DNA of 6,562 nucleotides from Pseudomonadales bacterium (GTDB taxonomy: Bacteria > Pseudomonadota > Gammaproteobacteria > Pseudomonadales > Azotimanducaceae): contig JAQWQN010000270.1 of NCBI GenBank assembly GCA_029244465.1, positions 1 to 6,562 on the forward strand. Reading direction: 5' to 3'. Shown one piece after another: positions 1 to 5,277 of this stretch. The position numbers and the translations under genes were made by a program. Each line of letters starts with the position of its first letter. Position 1 is the stretch's first letter. The notes under the pieces are model-generated. The model saw only the letters and a list, made by a program, of their open reading frames with translations. It was not told the DNA's origin and made no database searches.

Positions 1-490
1 CGATATAGTATCGGGTACCGAAAACTCGCCGCCATTTTTGGATGCGATCCTTGAGCGTCTGCGTATTTTTCTGTTCGCACATCGTCCAAAGATGACCGCG
101 AATACCACCCGAAAGTACAATGAGGCCATCACCACGTGCAAAGACTGCGGCCTCACTCAACACCCCTCGTTCGTCAGTATCGGTGTAAGCCTTCGAAACC
201 AACACGCGAAGATTAGCGTAGCCAGCCGCATTCATTGCTAATAAGACAATGCGTTCAGGTGGCCCACTGCCGTCTGATTCAATCATCAGTTCGCAGCCAA
301 GCAGTGGTTTTACCCCCTGGCCAGTACAAGTCTCGTAGAATTTCACGAGTGCAAAGAGGTTATTGATATCGGTCAATGCAACCGCTGGCATGTCTAGCGC
401 CGCGGTTTGGCGAACTAAATCCTTGACCTTCAAAATACCGTCTGCGAGAGAGAATTCTGAATGCAAATGGAGGTGAACGAATTGGGTCAT
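1..490 (-). CDS. dnaE: DNA polymerase III alpha subunit, N-terminal part (cut by window edge)
   Basis: This is the 5' end of the gene for the replicative DNA polymerase catalytic subunit. Reading leftward from the ATG at 490 gives 163 complete codons with no stop before the edge. The protein begins MTQFVHLHLHSEFSLADG, the start of the PHP domain of DnaE, and continues with ALTDINNLF, VKFY, GVKPLLGCE, a GYANLRVLVSKAY block and GLIVLSGG, all of which line up with E. coli DnaE. The polymerase palm, fingers, beta-binding and OB parts lie outside the window. Its ATG overlaps the rnhB TGA as ATGA and has no clear Shine-Dalgarno sequence, so translation is probably coupled to rnhB. PHP metal ligands are only partly kept: His8, His10, Asp17 and Glu67 are present, but Ile42 and Arg80 replace usual histidines. 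PHP proofreading is therefore doubtful, and editing probably depends on a separate DnaQ (inference). Family assignment is firm. Confidence 0.95.
   Translation of the reverse strand, partial: MTQFVHLHLHSEFSLADGILKVKDLVRQTAALDMPAVALTDINNLFALVKFYETCTGQGVKPLLGCELMIESDGSGPPERIVLLAMNAAGYANLRVLVSKAYTDTDERGVLSEAAVFARGDGLIVLSGGIRGHLWTMCEQKNTQTLKDRIQKWRRVFGTRYYI
487..490 (-). other. ATGA stop/start overlap of rnhB and dnaE
   Basis: The rnhB TGA (489-487) shares bases with the dnaE ATG (490-488). The bases before the ATG (GTTTGCCGTC) give no Shine-Dalgarno sequence. This points to termination-reinitiation coupling, which would tie polymerase synthesis to the upstream operon. Confidence 0.85.
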
Positions 491-1092
491 GACGGCAAAC
501 GATCTAATTGGGCCGCTTCAATGACGGCTCGCACGGGCGCAAAACTTTGTCGGTGCTGATCACAAGCCCCCAAATGCCGTAAAGCGGCAACGTGTTTTTT
601 GGTCGGATACCCTTTGTGTTGGGCAAACCCATAGCCGGGGAATTTTTCGTCCAGTTCAACCATCTCGGCATCGCGAGCAACCTTAGCCAAAATCGATGCG
701 GCACTGATCTGCGGGACGCGACCATCGCCGCGGACAATTGCCATCACTGGGTACGCAAGCGGGGGCTTCTTATTACCATCCACCAGCACCATATCAGGCG
801 TGTGGCTCAATCCGTCCACGGCGCGCTGCATCGCCAAATGACTTGCCCGCAAAACATTTAGTTGATCAACCTCCCCGACACTCGCACGCCCAATACACCA
901 AGCAATACTCACGCGTTTTATCTCACCGCACAGAGACTCCCGACGCTTCTTATTGAGCACCTTAGAGTCATTAAGTCCCTCGATAGAGCGGGTGGGGTTA
1001 AGTATCACCGCCGCAGCGTATACCGGTCCGGCGAGTGGGCCGATCCCAACCTCATCGACGCCCGCTTGCAGCCCACGCGCCCATGGCTCCAT
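487..1092 (-). CDS. rnhB: Ribonuclease HII
   Basis: RNase HII cuts 5' of single ribonucleotides embedded in DNA and starts ribonucleotide excision repair; it acts in the cytoplasm with Mg or Mn. From the ATG at 1092 the protein has 201 residues (E. coli 198). Family blocks appear in order: AGVDEVG (10-16), GLNDSK, LNVLRAS, MVLVDGN, ISAASILAKVARD and HKGYPT. The catalytic acids are Asp13, Glu14, Asp105 and Asp123, and Tyr162 sits in the junction-sensing HKGYPT block. Residue 17 is Ile where the family has Arg (GRG reads GIG), described as a finding. A longer in-frame start, GTG at 1125, would overlap lpxB by 17 bp. I prefer 1092 because it gives the family N-terminal length, has GAG six bases upstream, and the GTG lacks a ribosome site. 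The gene ends in a 4-bp overlap with dnaE. Confidence 0.94.
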   Translation of the reverse strand: MEPWARGLQAGVDEVGIGPLAGPVYAAAVILNPTRSIEGLNDSKVLNKKRRESLCGEIKRVSIAWCIGRASVGEVDQLNVLRASHLAMQRAVDGLSHTPDMVLVDGNKKPPLAYPVMAIVRGDGRVPQISAASILAKVARDAEMVELDEKFPGYGFAQHKGYPTKKHVAALRHLGACDQHRQSFAPVRAVIEAAQLDRLPS

Positions 1093-1108
1093 TGAAAACT
1101 CGAATAAG

Positions 1109-2281
1109 CTAACTGCTTCCCACACCCAACAAGCGTATCACGGCCCGCGCTGCCGTAACATCGGCCCGACAGCGAAGATGTCCATGTATGCGTTCAAAAG
1201 CCCGAAAATAATCTGGCTCCTCGCGGGCCCGCCGCAATTCAGTCAGTAACGCATGAGCAAGTTTCACAGGTGTTCCTTCATACTGAAGTAACTCAGGCAC
1301 TTGCATTTCGTTCAACAAAATATTGGGCAATGCCACATATGGGGATCGCATCAAGCGCTTGGCGATTTGGTAACTGAAGGTACCCATTCGATAACTGACG
1401 ACCATCGGACGGCGCAAGAACATGGCTTCTAGCGTGCTAGTACCTGACTTAACGAGGGCGGCATCACTCGCCTGAAGTACCGTACGCGCAGCGCCCGGAA
1501 GTAATTTCACGGACAACTGCGGATAATCCGCAAGGGCAACCTCAAGCATCGGCTTGAGGGTCTCGCGCGGATAGGGAATCAAGAACTCAACATTCGATTC
1601 CTGCTCAGCAATCAATCTCGCCGCTTCGAGAAACGGCGGCAACATGAGCTTCAATTCACCCGACCGTGAACCGGGCAAGATAGCAACGACCGTCTTCCCG
1701 GTCTGCACACCGAGCAGGGCACGAGCGTCAGACCGGCCCACTGCACCACCGCTGTCCAGAGAGATTTCATCCGCAAGTGGGTGACCAACAAACACTGCCT
1801 CAACCGGGGTTGCCGCGTAAAAAGGAGGTTCAAAGGGAAACAAACACAAAATAACATCGGCGACTTTCGCGACACGTTTAGTCCTACCACGGCGCCATGC
1901 GTAAACAGAAGGCGAAACATAGTGGACAGTGCGCAGTCCGTGCTGCTTCAACCGACCCTCTAATAGGAAATTGAAAACGTTGAAATCGACCCCAATAAAC
2001 AGATCGACAGAACGAGCCAGCATTTCGTCCCCGACACTTTTCAAGAGCCGAATGAGTGATGGTAATTTCAACAGGGGGTCACGGAACCCGTTTACGGAGA
2101 GCGCTTCGATCGGAAAAAGGCTATCGAGGCCCTGCTCGATCATGCGTTCGCCACCAACACCGACGAAATCGATTTCGAAATCCGGCGCCAATTCGGCGCG
2201 CATCGCGATCATCAATCCCGCACCCAGGTTGTCGCCAGAACTTTCTCCGGCAAGCACCCCGACGGTAAGACGCCCAGTCAC
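1109..2281 (-). CDS. lpxB: Lipid-A-disaccharide synthase
   Basis: LpxB joins UDP-2,3-diacylglucosamine to lipid X, forming the beta-1,6-linked disaccharide of lipid A. It is a GT-B fold, peripheral inner-membrane glycosyltransferase of family GT19. The protein has 390 residues (E. coli 382). Visible motifs are LAGESSGDNLGAGL (10-23), HYVSPSVYAWR (120-130), FPFEPPFY, VFVGHPLAD (163-171), ILPGSRSGEL (201-210) with the catalytic Arg206, KSGTSTLEAM, and PMVVSYRM in the C-terminal nucleotide-binding half. Asp99 matches catalytic Asp98 of the studied enzymes, but the following residues are FNV instead of the usual APD. Start: GTG at 2281 is the only option near the conserved N-terminus, because an in-frame TAA lies 18 bases upstream. 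There is no strong Shine-Dalgarno sequence, and the GTG overlaps the stop of a 17-codon mini-ORF. Function is firm; the substitutions are described under findings. Confidence 0.96.
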   Translation of the reverse strand: MTGRLTVGVLAGESSGDNLGAGLMIAMRAELAPDFEIDFVGVGGERMIEQGLDSLFPIEALSVNGFRDPLLKLPSLIRLLKSVGDEMLARSVDLFIGVDFNVFNFLLEGRLKQHGLRTVHYVSPSVYAWRRGRTKRVAKVADVILCLFPFEPPFYAATPVEAVFVGHPLADEISLDSGGAVGRSDARALLGVQTGKTVVAILPGSRSGELKLMLPPFLEAARLIAEQESNVEFLIPYPRETLKPMLEVALADYPQLSVKLLPGAARTVLQASDAALVKSGTSTLEAMFLRRPMVVSYRMGTFSYQIAKRLMRSPYVALPNILLNEMQVPELLQYEGTPVKLAHALLTELRRAREEPDYFRAFERIHGHLRCRADVTAARAVIRLLGVGSS

Positions 2282-2331
2282 CCTGCAGCCACACGATTAT
2301 GCATGGCTCGAATCGCGCGTTTGATCAGCAC
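2278..2331 (-). CDS. Candidate 17-codon mini-ORF between lpxA and lpxB (possible coupling leader)
   Basis: The 51-bp gap between lpxA and lpxB contains an uninterrupted small frame. It starts with GTG at 2331, one base after the lpxA TAA, and reads VLIKRAIRAMHNRVAAG before a TGA at 2280-2278. That TGA overlaps the lpxB start codon as GTGA. It could carry ribosomes from lpxA to lpxB, which has no strong ribosome site of its own. The peptide is basic and resembles nothing I recognise. It has no convincing Shine-Dalgarno sequence either, and an open frame of this length arises easily by chance. It may be only spacer, or decayed coding sequence from the lpxA/lpxB junction. Confidence 0.2.
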   Translation of the reverse strand: MLIKRAIRAMHNRVAAG

Positions 2332-2332
2332 C

Positions 2333-3130
2333 TTAGTCAGTCTGAGTCGTACCACGTCCGCGTATAATGCCCCATTCTGACGATTCTATGGTGGTCGCAA
2401 AGAGATCCACTTCAGAAAACTGCGCCCGCACCTCGACAAGTTCCTCGAGTGCATCCGCAACTGTACGACCCTGCCGATAGACCGTCTTATAAGCTTGGCG
2501 CATCGCACGAATGACCTCATCGCTGCAGTCGCGGCGCTTCATACCTTCGATATTTAGACCCGCGGCGTACGCTGGATTTCCTGTCACGGTCATGTAGGCA
2601 GGCACGTCCTTGACCACCAAACTCATCGCCGCAATGTGGGTATAGGCACCCACCGCACGAAATTGGGGTATACCGCTGTAACCACCGAAGTTTGCATGAT
2701 CACCCACCGTGACGTGACCTGCTAGAGACGCATTGTTGGCCATGATGACATGATCGCCAACAACGCAGTCGTGGCCGACATGAACGTACGCCATTAAGAG
2801 ACAGTTCTTTCCAACGATTGTTTTGCTGATTCCGCCTTTTGCCATCCCCCGATGGATTGTGACCCCTTCCCGGATAACGGTATTGTCACCAATTTCTAAA
2901 AAAGAATCCTCTCCGGCATAAGCAACCGCGGGCGTGTCTTCACCAACGGTCGCAAACTGAAAAATCTTTACACCACTGCTGATTTTCGTTGGCCCTTTCA
3001 GAACGACATGTGACGCAATGTCAACATTATCACCAAGCTCTACATTGGCACCGATAATCGACCACGGCCCAACTGAAACGTTGTCCCCAAGCACCGCGGT
3101 TGGGTCAATGATTGCTCGCCCATCAATCAC
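2333..3130 (-). CDS. lpxA: UDP-N-acetylglucosamine O-acyltransferase
   Basis: LpxA moves a 3-hydroxyacyl chain from acyl-ACP to the 3-OH of UDP-GlcNAc, the first step of lipid A synthesis, in the cytoplasm as a trimer. The protein has 265 residues (E. coli 262). Residues 1 to about 185 are hexapeptide repeats of a left-handed beta-helix (IGANVELGDN, VGDHVIMANN and others). After NIEGMKRR (193-200) comes the helical C-terminal domain. Catalytic His120 lies in VHVGHDC, and TIHRG (91-95) is conserved. Ala168 occupies the acyl-chain ruler position (Gly173 in E. coli). The protein continues GRGTTQTD past the usual RGIIR-type end. Start is GTG at 3130: GTGA overlaps the fabZ stop and GGAG lies eight bases upstream. 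No gnnA or gnnB gene is adjacent, so the ordinary GlcNAc substrate is the default assumption. Confidence 0.97.
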   Translation of the reverse strand: MIDGRAIIDPTAVLGDNVSVGPWSIIGANVELGDNVDIASHVVLKGPTKISSGVKIFQFATVGEDTPAVAYAGEDSFLEIGDNTVIREGVTIHRGMAKGGISKTIVGKNCLLMAYVHVGHDCVVGDHVIMANNASLAGHVTVGDHANFGGYSGIPQFRAVGAYTHIAAMSLVVKDVPAYMTVTGNPAYAAGLNIEGMKRRDCSDEVIRAMRQAYKTVYRQGRTVADALEELVEVRAQFSEVDLFATTIESSEWGIIRGRGTTQTD

Positions 3131-3142
3131 GAAGATTGCTCC
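3127..3142 (-). promoter_or_regulatory. lpxA ribosome binding site and fabZ/lpxA GTGA overlap
   Basis: GGAG at 3142-3139 lies eight bases before the lpxA GTG (3130-3128), inside the last fabZ codons. The fabZ TGA (3129-3127) overlaps that GTG. The ribosome site decides the non-ATG start of lpxA, and the overlap suggests coupled translation of the two enzymes that share the 3-hydroxyacyl-ACP substrate. Confidence 0.8.
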
Positions 3143-3597
3143 ACAACTGACAAGACCGCAGAGCAGGCAAGCTCTCCGTCTACGTAGGCACTCGTTTCAA
3201 ATTTCATCATGATACGTCGGTCAGCCAGAATCGAACTTTGCATCTCCAGACGATCACCGGGCACGACAGGTCGCCGAAATCGAGCTTTGTCGACACCACC
3301 AAAGAGATAGTTGACACCATCCGCCGGACGAGTGCCTTTCGTTTCAAAGGCAAGCACACCCGACAGCTGCGCCATGGCTTCCAAGATTAAAACCCCAGGA
3401 AATATCGGTTCTCCTGGAAAATGGCCGTTGAAAACTTCTTCGTTAGCCGTGATGTTCTTATAGCCCTTTACTGACTCTCCCACGACCATGTCGGTGACCC
3501 GATCAATCAGAAGAATCGGATAGCGATGCGGCAGGTAGCTAAAAAGCTCATTAATTTTGATTGGCAACTCAACACTCGATGTCACGACGTCATCCAC
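3127..3597 (-). CDS. fabZ: 3-hydroxyacyl-[acyl-carrier-protein] dehydratase
   Basis: FabZ removes water from 3-hydroxyacyl-ACP to give trans-2-enoyl-ACP in type II fatty acid synthesis. It has a hotdog fold and is cytoplasmic. The protein has 156 residues from the GTG at 3597 (E. coli 151). It shows LPHRYPILLIDRV (22-34), NGHFPGEPIFPG (57-68) with catalytic His59, LILEAMAQLSG with Glu73, and ARFRRPVVPGD. There is no ATG before residue 37, so a non-ATG start is certain. An in-frame TAA directly precedes the GTG at 3597. A second GTG at 3585 gives a length closer to E. coli and has GGA seven bases upstream, so it could be the true start. The enzyme draws on the same 3-hydroxyacyl-ACP pool as LpxA and LpxD, which flank it, consistent with shared control of membrane phospholipid and lipid A. 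It ends in a 4-bp overlap with lpxA. Confidence 0.97.
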   Translation of the reverse strand: MDDVVTSSVELPIKINELFSYLPHRYPILLIDRVTDMVVGESVKGYKNITANEEVFNGHFPGEPIFPGVLILEAMAQLSGVLAFETKGTRPADGVNYLFGGVDKARFRRPVVPGDRLEMQSSILADRRIMMKFETSAYVDGELACSAVLSVVEQSS

Positions 3598-3630
3598 TTA
3601 AAAATTATCATTGGGCTAACCACGACTTGG

Positions 3631-4659
3631 TTAGTCTTTGTCTCTTTCGAGCTTGCGCACACGCTTAAACAATTCATTCAACGAGGCAAATCGTAAGGCG
3701 TTACGCCGCCACTTATTGTGTTCATGAAAGAGCATTGAGCCTGAGTATACCCCAGGCTTATCAACCGATTGAGAGATTACAGTGCAGGAGCTGACAACAA
3801 CACCGTCACAGATGACAACCGGTTGATCTCCACCTGCGCCTGATCGACCGGCAAATACACAATGTTTTCCAACTGTCGTACTGCCCGCGAGTCCAACCAC
3901 ACCACAGATAAGGGTGTGTGCGCCGATCCGACAGTTATGTCCGACTTGGACAAGGTTGTCTATTTGCACGCCATCCTCGACCACCGTGTCATCAATCGCA
4001 CCCCGATCGATACAGGTGTTTGCACCAATCGATACATCTGAACCAATAGTCAGGCCACCAACTTGGGCAATCCCCTGCCATTTGCCTTGTTCATTCGGAG
4101 TAAAACCAAACCCATCAGCACCGAGTACCGCGCCGCTGTGTACGACGCAACGCTCTCCTAACTTGACGCTACTATAAAGCGTCACATTCGCTCGCAAAAC
4201 CGTTTCTCGGCCAATGACACAATCGTTGCCAACAACGGTATTCGCAAATATTTGCACGCCTGGCGCAATCGTTACGTTTTTTCCGATGACAACATTTGCG
4301 CCGATTGAAACGGAGCTATCGATTTCCGCGGAGGGCTCGATACTCGCGCTTGCATCGACAGATCCTACAATCGAATCGTCAATCCGAAAAAATTGAGATA
4401 CCCGAGCAAATGTCAGATACGGATTGTCGACTACCAACGCAGCACCCTGGCATTCCGCCAAATGCTCCTCTTTGAGAATCACGGCACTTGCTTGAGTGGT
4501 GGTGAGTTGTTCTTTATAGGTTGGACTCGAGAGATGGCTAATCTGCCCAGGCCCGGCACCGCTTAGGCTACCAAGTCCGTTCAGTGGCATGCATCCATCG
4601 CCATGTACCTGCCCGCCAACACGGGCAGCGATGTCATCAAGTGTTAGGGCTTCATTCAT
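3631..4659 (-). CDS. lpxD: UDP-3-O-(3-hydroxyacyl)glucosamine N-acyltransferase
   Basis: LpxD adds the N-linked 3-hydroxyacyl chain to UDP-3-O-acylglucosamine, the third step of lipid A synthesis, as a cytoplasmic trimer. From the ATG at 4659 it has 342 residues (E. coli 341). Residues 1 to about 95 form the uridine-binding domain, ending around NPYLTFAR (79-86). Hexapeptide repeats of the left-handed beta-helix follow to about residue 295, including GADGFG (180-185) and catalytic His241 in QVGHNCRIG. A C-terminal helix with KRVRKLERDKD ends the protein. The second histidine seen in E. coli (His276) is not found; the segment reads GGDQPVVICD, with one extra residue. An in-frame TTG at 4671 would add four residues. 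ATG 4659 is preferred because it matches the family N-terminus exactly. The start lies in a short TGGA tandem repeat. A 33-bp gap separates it from fabZ. Confidence 0.96.
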   Translation of the reverse strand: MNEALTLDDIAARVGGQVHGDGCMPLNGLGSLSGAGPGQISHLSSPTYKEQLTTTQASAVILKEEHLAECQGAALVVDNPYLTFARVSQFFRIDDSIVGSVDASASIEPSAEIDSSVSIGANVVIGKNVTIAPGVQIFANTVVGNDCVIGRETVLRANVTLYSSVKLGERCVVHSGAVLGADGFGFTPNEQGKWQGIAQVGGLTIGSDVSIGANTCIDRGAIDDTVVEDGVQIDNLVQVGHNCRIGAHTLICGVVGLAGSTTVGKHCVFAGRSGAGGDQPVVICDGVVVSSCTVISQSVDKPGVYSGSMLFHEHNKWRRNALRFASLNELFKRVRKLERDKD

Positions 4660-4671
4660 CCATCCATCCAA
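4651..4671 (-). repeat. Short tetranucleotide repeat across the lpxD start
   Basis: On the minus strand the lpxD start region reads (TGGA)x3 followed by (TGAA)x2. It offers four ATG triplets at 4-base spacing, of which only the one at 4659 is in the lpxD frame. The in-frame TTG at 4671 lies at its edge. The sequence is certain; any regulatory meaning is not. Confidence 0.6.
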
Positions 4672-4712
4672 GCACCCTAAGTTTGCGAGTGATCTGCTAA
4701 ATAAACTCGGCT

Positions 4713-5216
4713 CTAATCGCTTTGCTCATTCATACGCTCTGTGATCTTTTTCGTGATGTCGTTTTTCGGATTCACGTATACCAGCGCGTTGGGGGCAGCG
4801 ATCATATCGAAACCCTCTATCTGGATGAGATCATTGCGAACTTTTTCGAACTTTGGTGCCAAGGCAACTAATATTTCTTGTCGTTTGTCTTGAACTGTTT
4901 TTTGCAATTTTTGCGACAGGAATTGCAAATCGATCTCGATCGCTTCGATGTCTTTCTGAATTTGCGCCTGCTCGCTATTGCTCATAACTTCGCCATCTTT
5001 ACGAACCTTGTCGATCAGTCCTTGGCGCTGTTCAGCTAATCCTTGCACCTCGGTCTGTTCGGGTTCCATTTCTCGACCAGCCGCTTCGATCAGCACTTTC
5101 GCTTCTTCGGTTTCAAGAATGGCGCGCACTGTATCCAGCACAACGATCTTCATCTCCGCTTGAGCTGCGCTTGCGATGCAGAATGCCGACAACAATACAG
5201 CAATTTTTTTGATCAT
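4713..5216 (-). CDS. skp: Periplasmic chaperone Skp/OmpH
   Basis: Skp is a trimeric periplasmic chaperone that holds unfolded outer-membrane proteins on their way to the BAM complex. From the ATG at 5216 the product has 167 residues (E. coli 161). It has a signal peptide of about 20 residues (MIKK, then hydrophobic IAVLLSAFCIAS, with AQA before the cut). The mature part begins EMKIVVLDT, has a long charged helical region (about 35-115) fitting the coiled-coil tentacles, and ends with the beta segment FDMIAAPNALVYVNPKNDIT typical of OmpH proteins. GGGG six bases upstream supports this start; an in-frame TTG at 5228 is an alternative. By hand count the mature protein has about 29 acidic and 20 basic residues, so it is acidic, unlike basic E. 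coli Skp. It follows bamA at 53 bp, the classic arrangement of chaperone beside insertase. Confidence 0.94.
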   Translation of the reverse strand: MIKKIAVLLSAFCIASAAQAEMKIVVLDTVRAILETEEAKVLIEAAGREMEPEQTEVQGLAEQRQGLIDKVRKDGEVMSNSEQAQIQKDIEAIEIDLQFLSQKLQKTVQDKRQEILVALAPKFEKVRNDLIQIEGFDMIAAPNALVYVNPKNDITKKITERMNEQSD

Positions 5217-5222
5217 CTGATA

Positions 5223-5226
5223 CCCC
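5223..5226 (-). promoter_or_regulatory. skp ribosome binding site
   Basis: GGGG six bases before the ATG at 5216 is the best ribosome site near the start of skp. It favours this ATG over the in-frame TTG at 5228, which lies upstream of the site. Confidence 0.6.
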
Positions 5227-5240
5227 AATTTATGGTTGTA

Positions 5241-5268
5241 ATTCTACGATAGAGGGCGCGCATTCTAA
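5241..5268 (-). promoter_or_regulatory. Possible weak sigma70-type promoter for skp
   Basis: In the bamA-skp gap the minus strand reads TTAGAA (5268-5263, 3 of 6 to TTGACA), a 16-base spacer, then TAGAAT (5246-5241, 5 of 6 to TATAAT). A start of transcription near 5234 would give a leader of about 18 bases containing the skp ribosome site. The -35 match is poor and the spacer is GC-rich, so this is only a candidate. No sigmaE-like GGAACTT / TCTGA pair was seen here. Confidence 0.22.
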
Positions 5269-5277
5269 CCTAGAATG
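5261..5277 (-). repeat. Perfect inverted repeat (hairpin) over the bamA stop codon
   Basis: The minus strand reads CATTCTAGGTTAGAATG: two 7-base arms (5277-5271 and 5267-5261) around a 3-base loop. The bamA TAG lies within it. A third copy of TAGAAT occurs at 5246-5241. The transcript would form a short AU-rich stem. No U-tract follows, so it is not an intrinsic terminator. It might affect mRNA processing or the bamA/skp expression ratio (inference). Confidence 0.55.

Noticed and set aside
38..241. 67-codon plus-strand frame at the left edge
   Set aside because: It is antisense to the dnaE coding sequence, whose minus-strand frame matches the family without a break.
592..1249. Overlapping plus-strand open frames of 72-98 codons opposite rnhB
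   Set aside because: They lie antisense to a clearly coding gene, have no recognisable domains and look like shadows of its codon pattern.
1929..2324. 131-codon plus-strand open frame opposite lpxB
   Set aside because: It is rich in Ser, Pro, Arg and Thr, as antisense shadow frames are. It lies wholly over lpxB and its start, with no motif or ribosome site that supports it.
3598..3630. Intrinsic terminator between lpxD and fabZ
   Set aside because: There is a short T-run (minus strand ATTTTTAA) but no GC-rich stem before it, and the operon continues with coupled genes.
3805..3834. Frameshift or sequencing error explaining the odd LpxD segment
   Set aside because: The frame stays open and family-like on both sides (GSTTVGKHCVFAG before, ICDG and PGVYSG after), so it is a substitution with a one-residue insertion.
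4660..4712. Promoter or terminator between skp and lpxD
   Set aside because: I found no -35/-10 pair with sensible spacing and no stem followed by a T-tract; the gap appears to be plain spacer.
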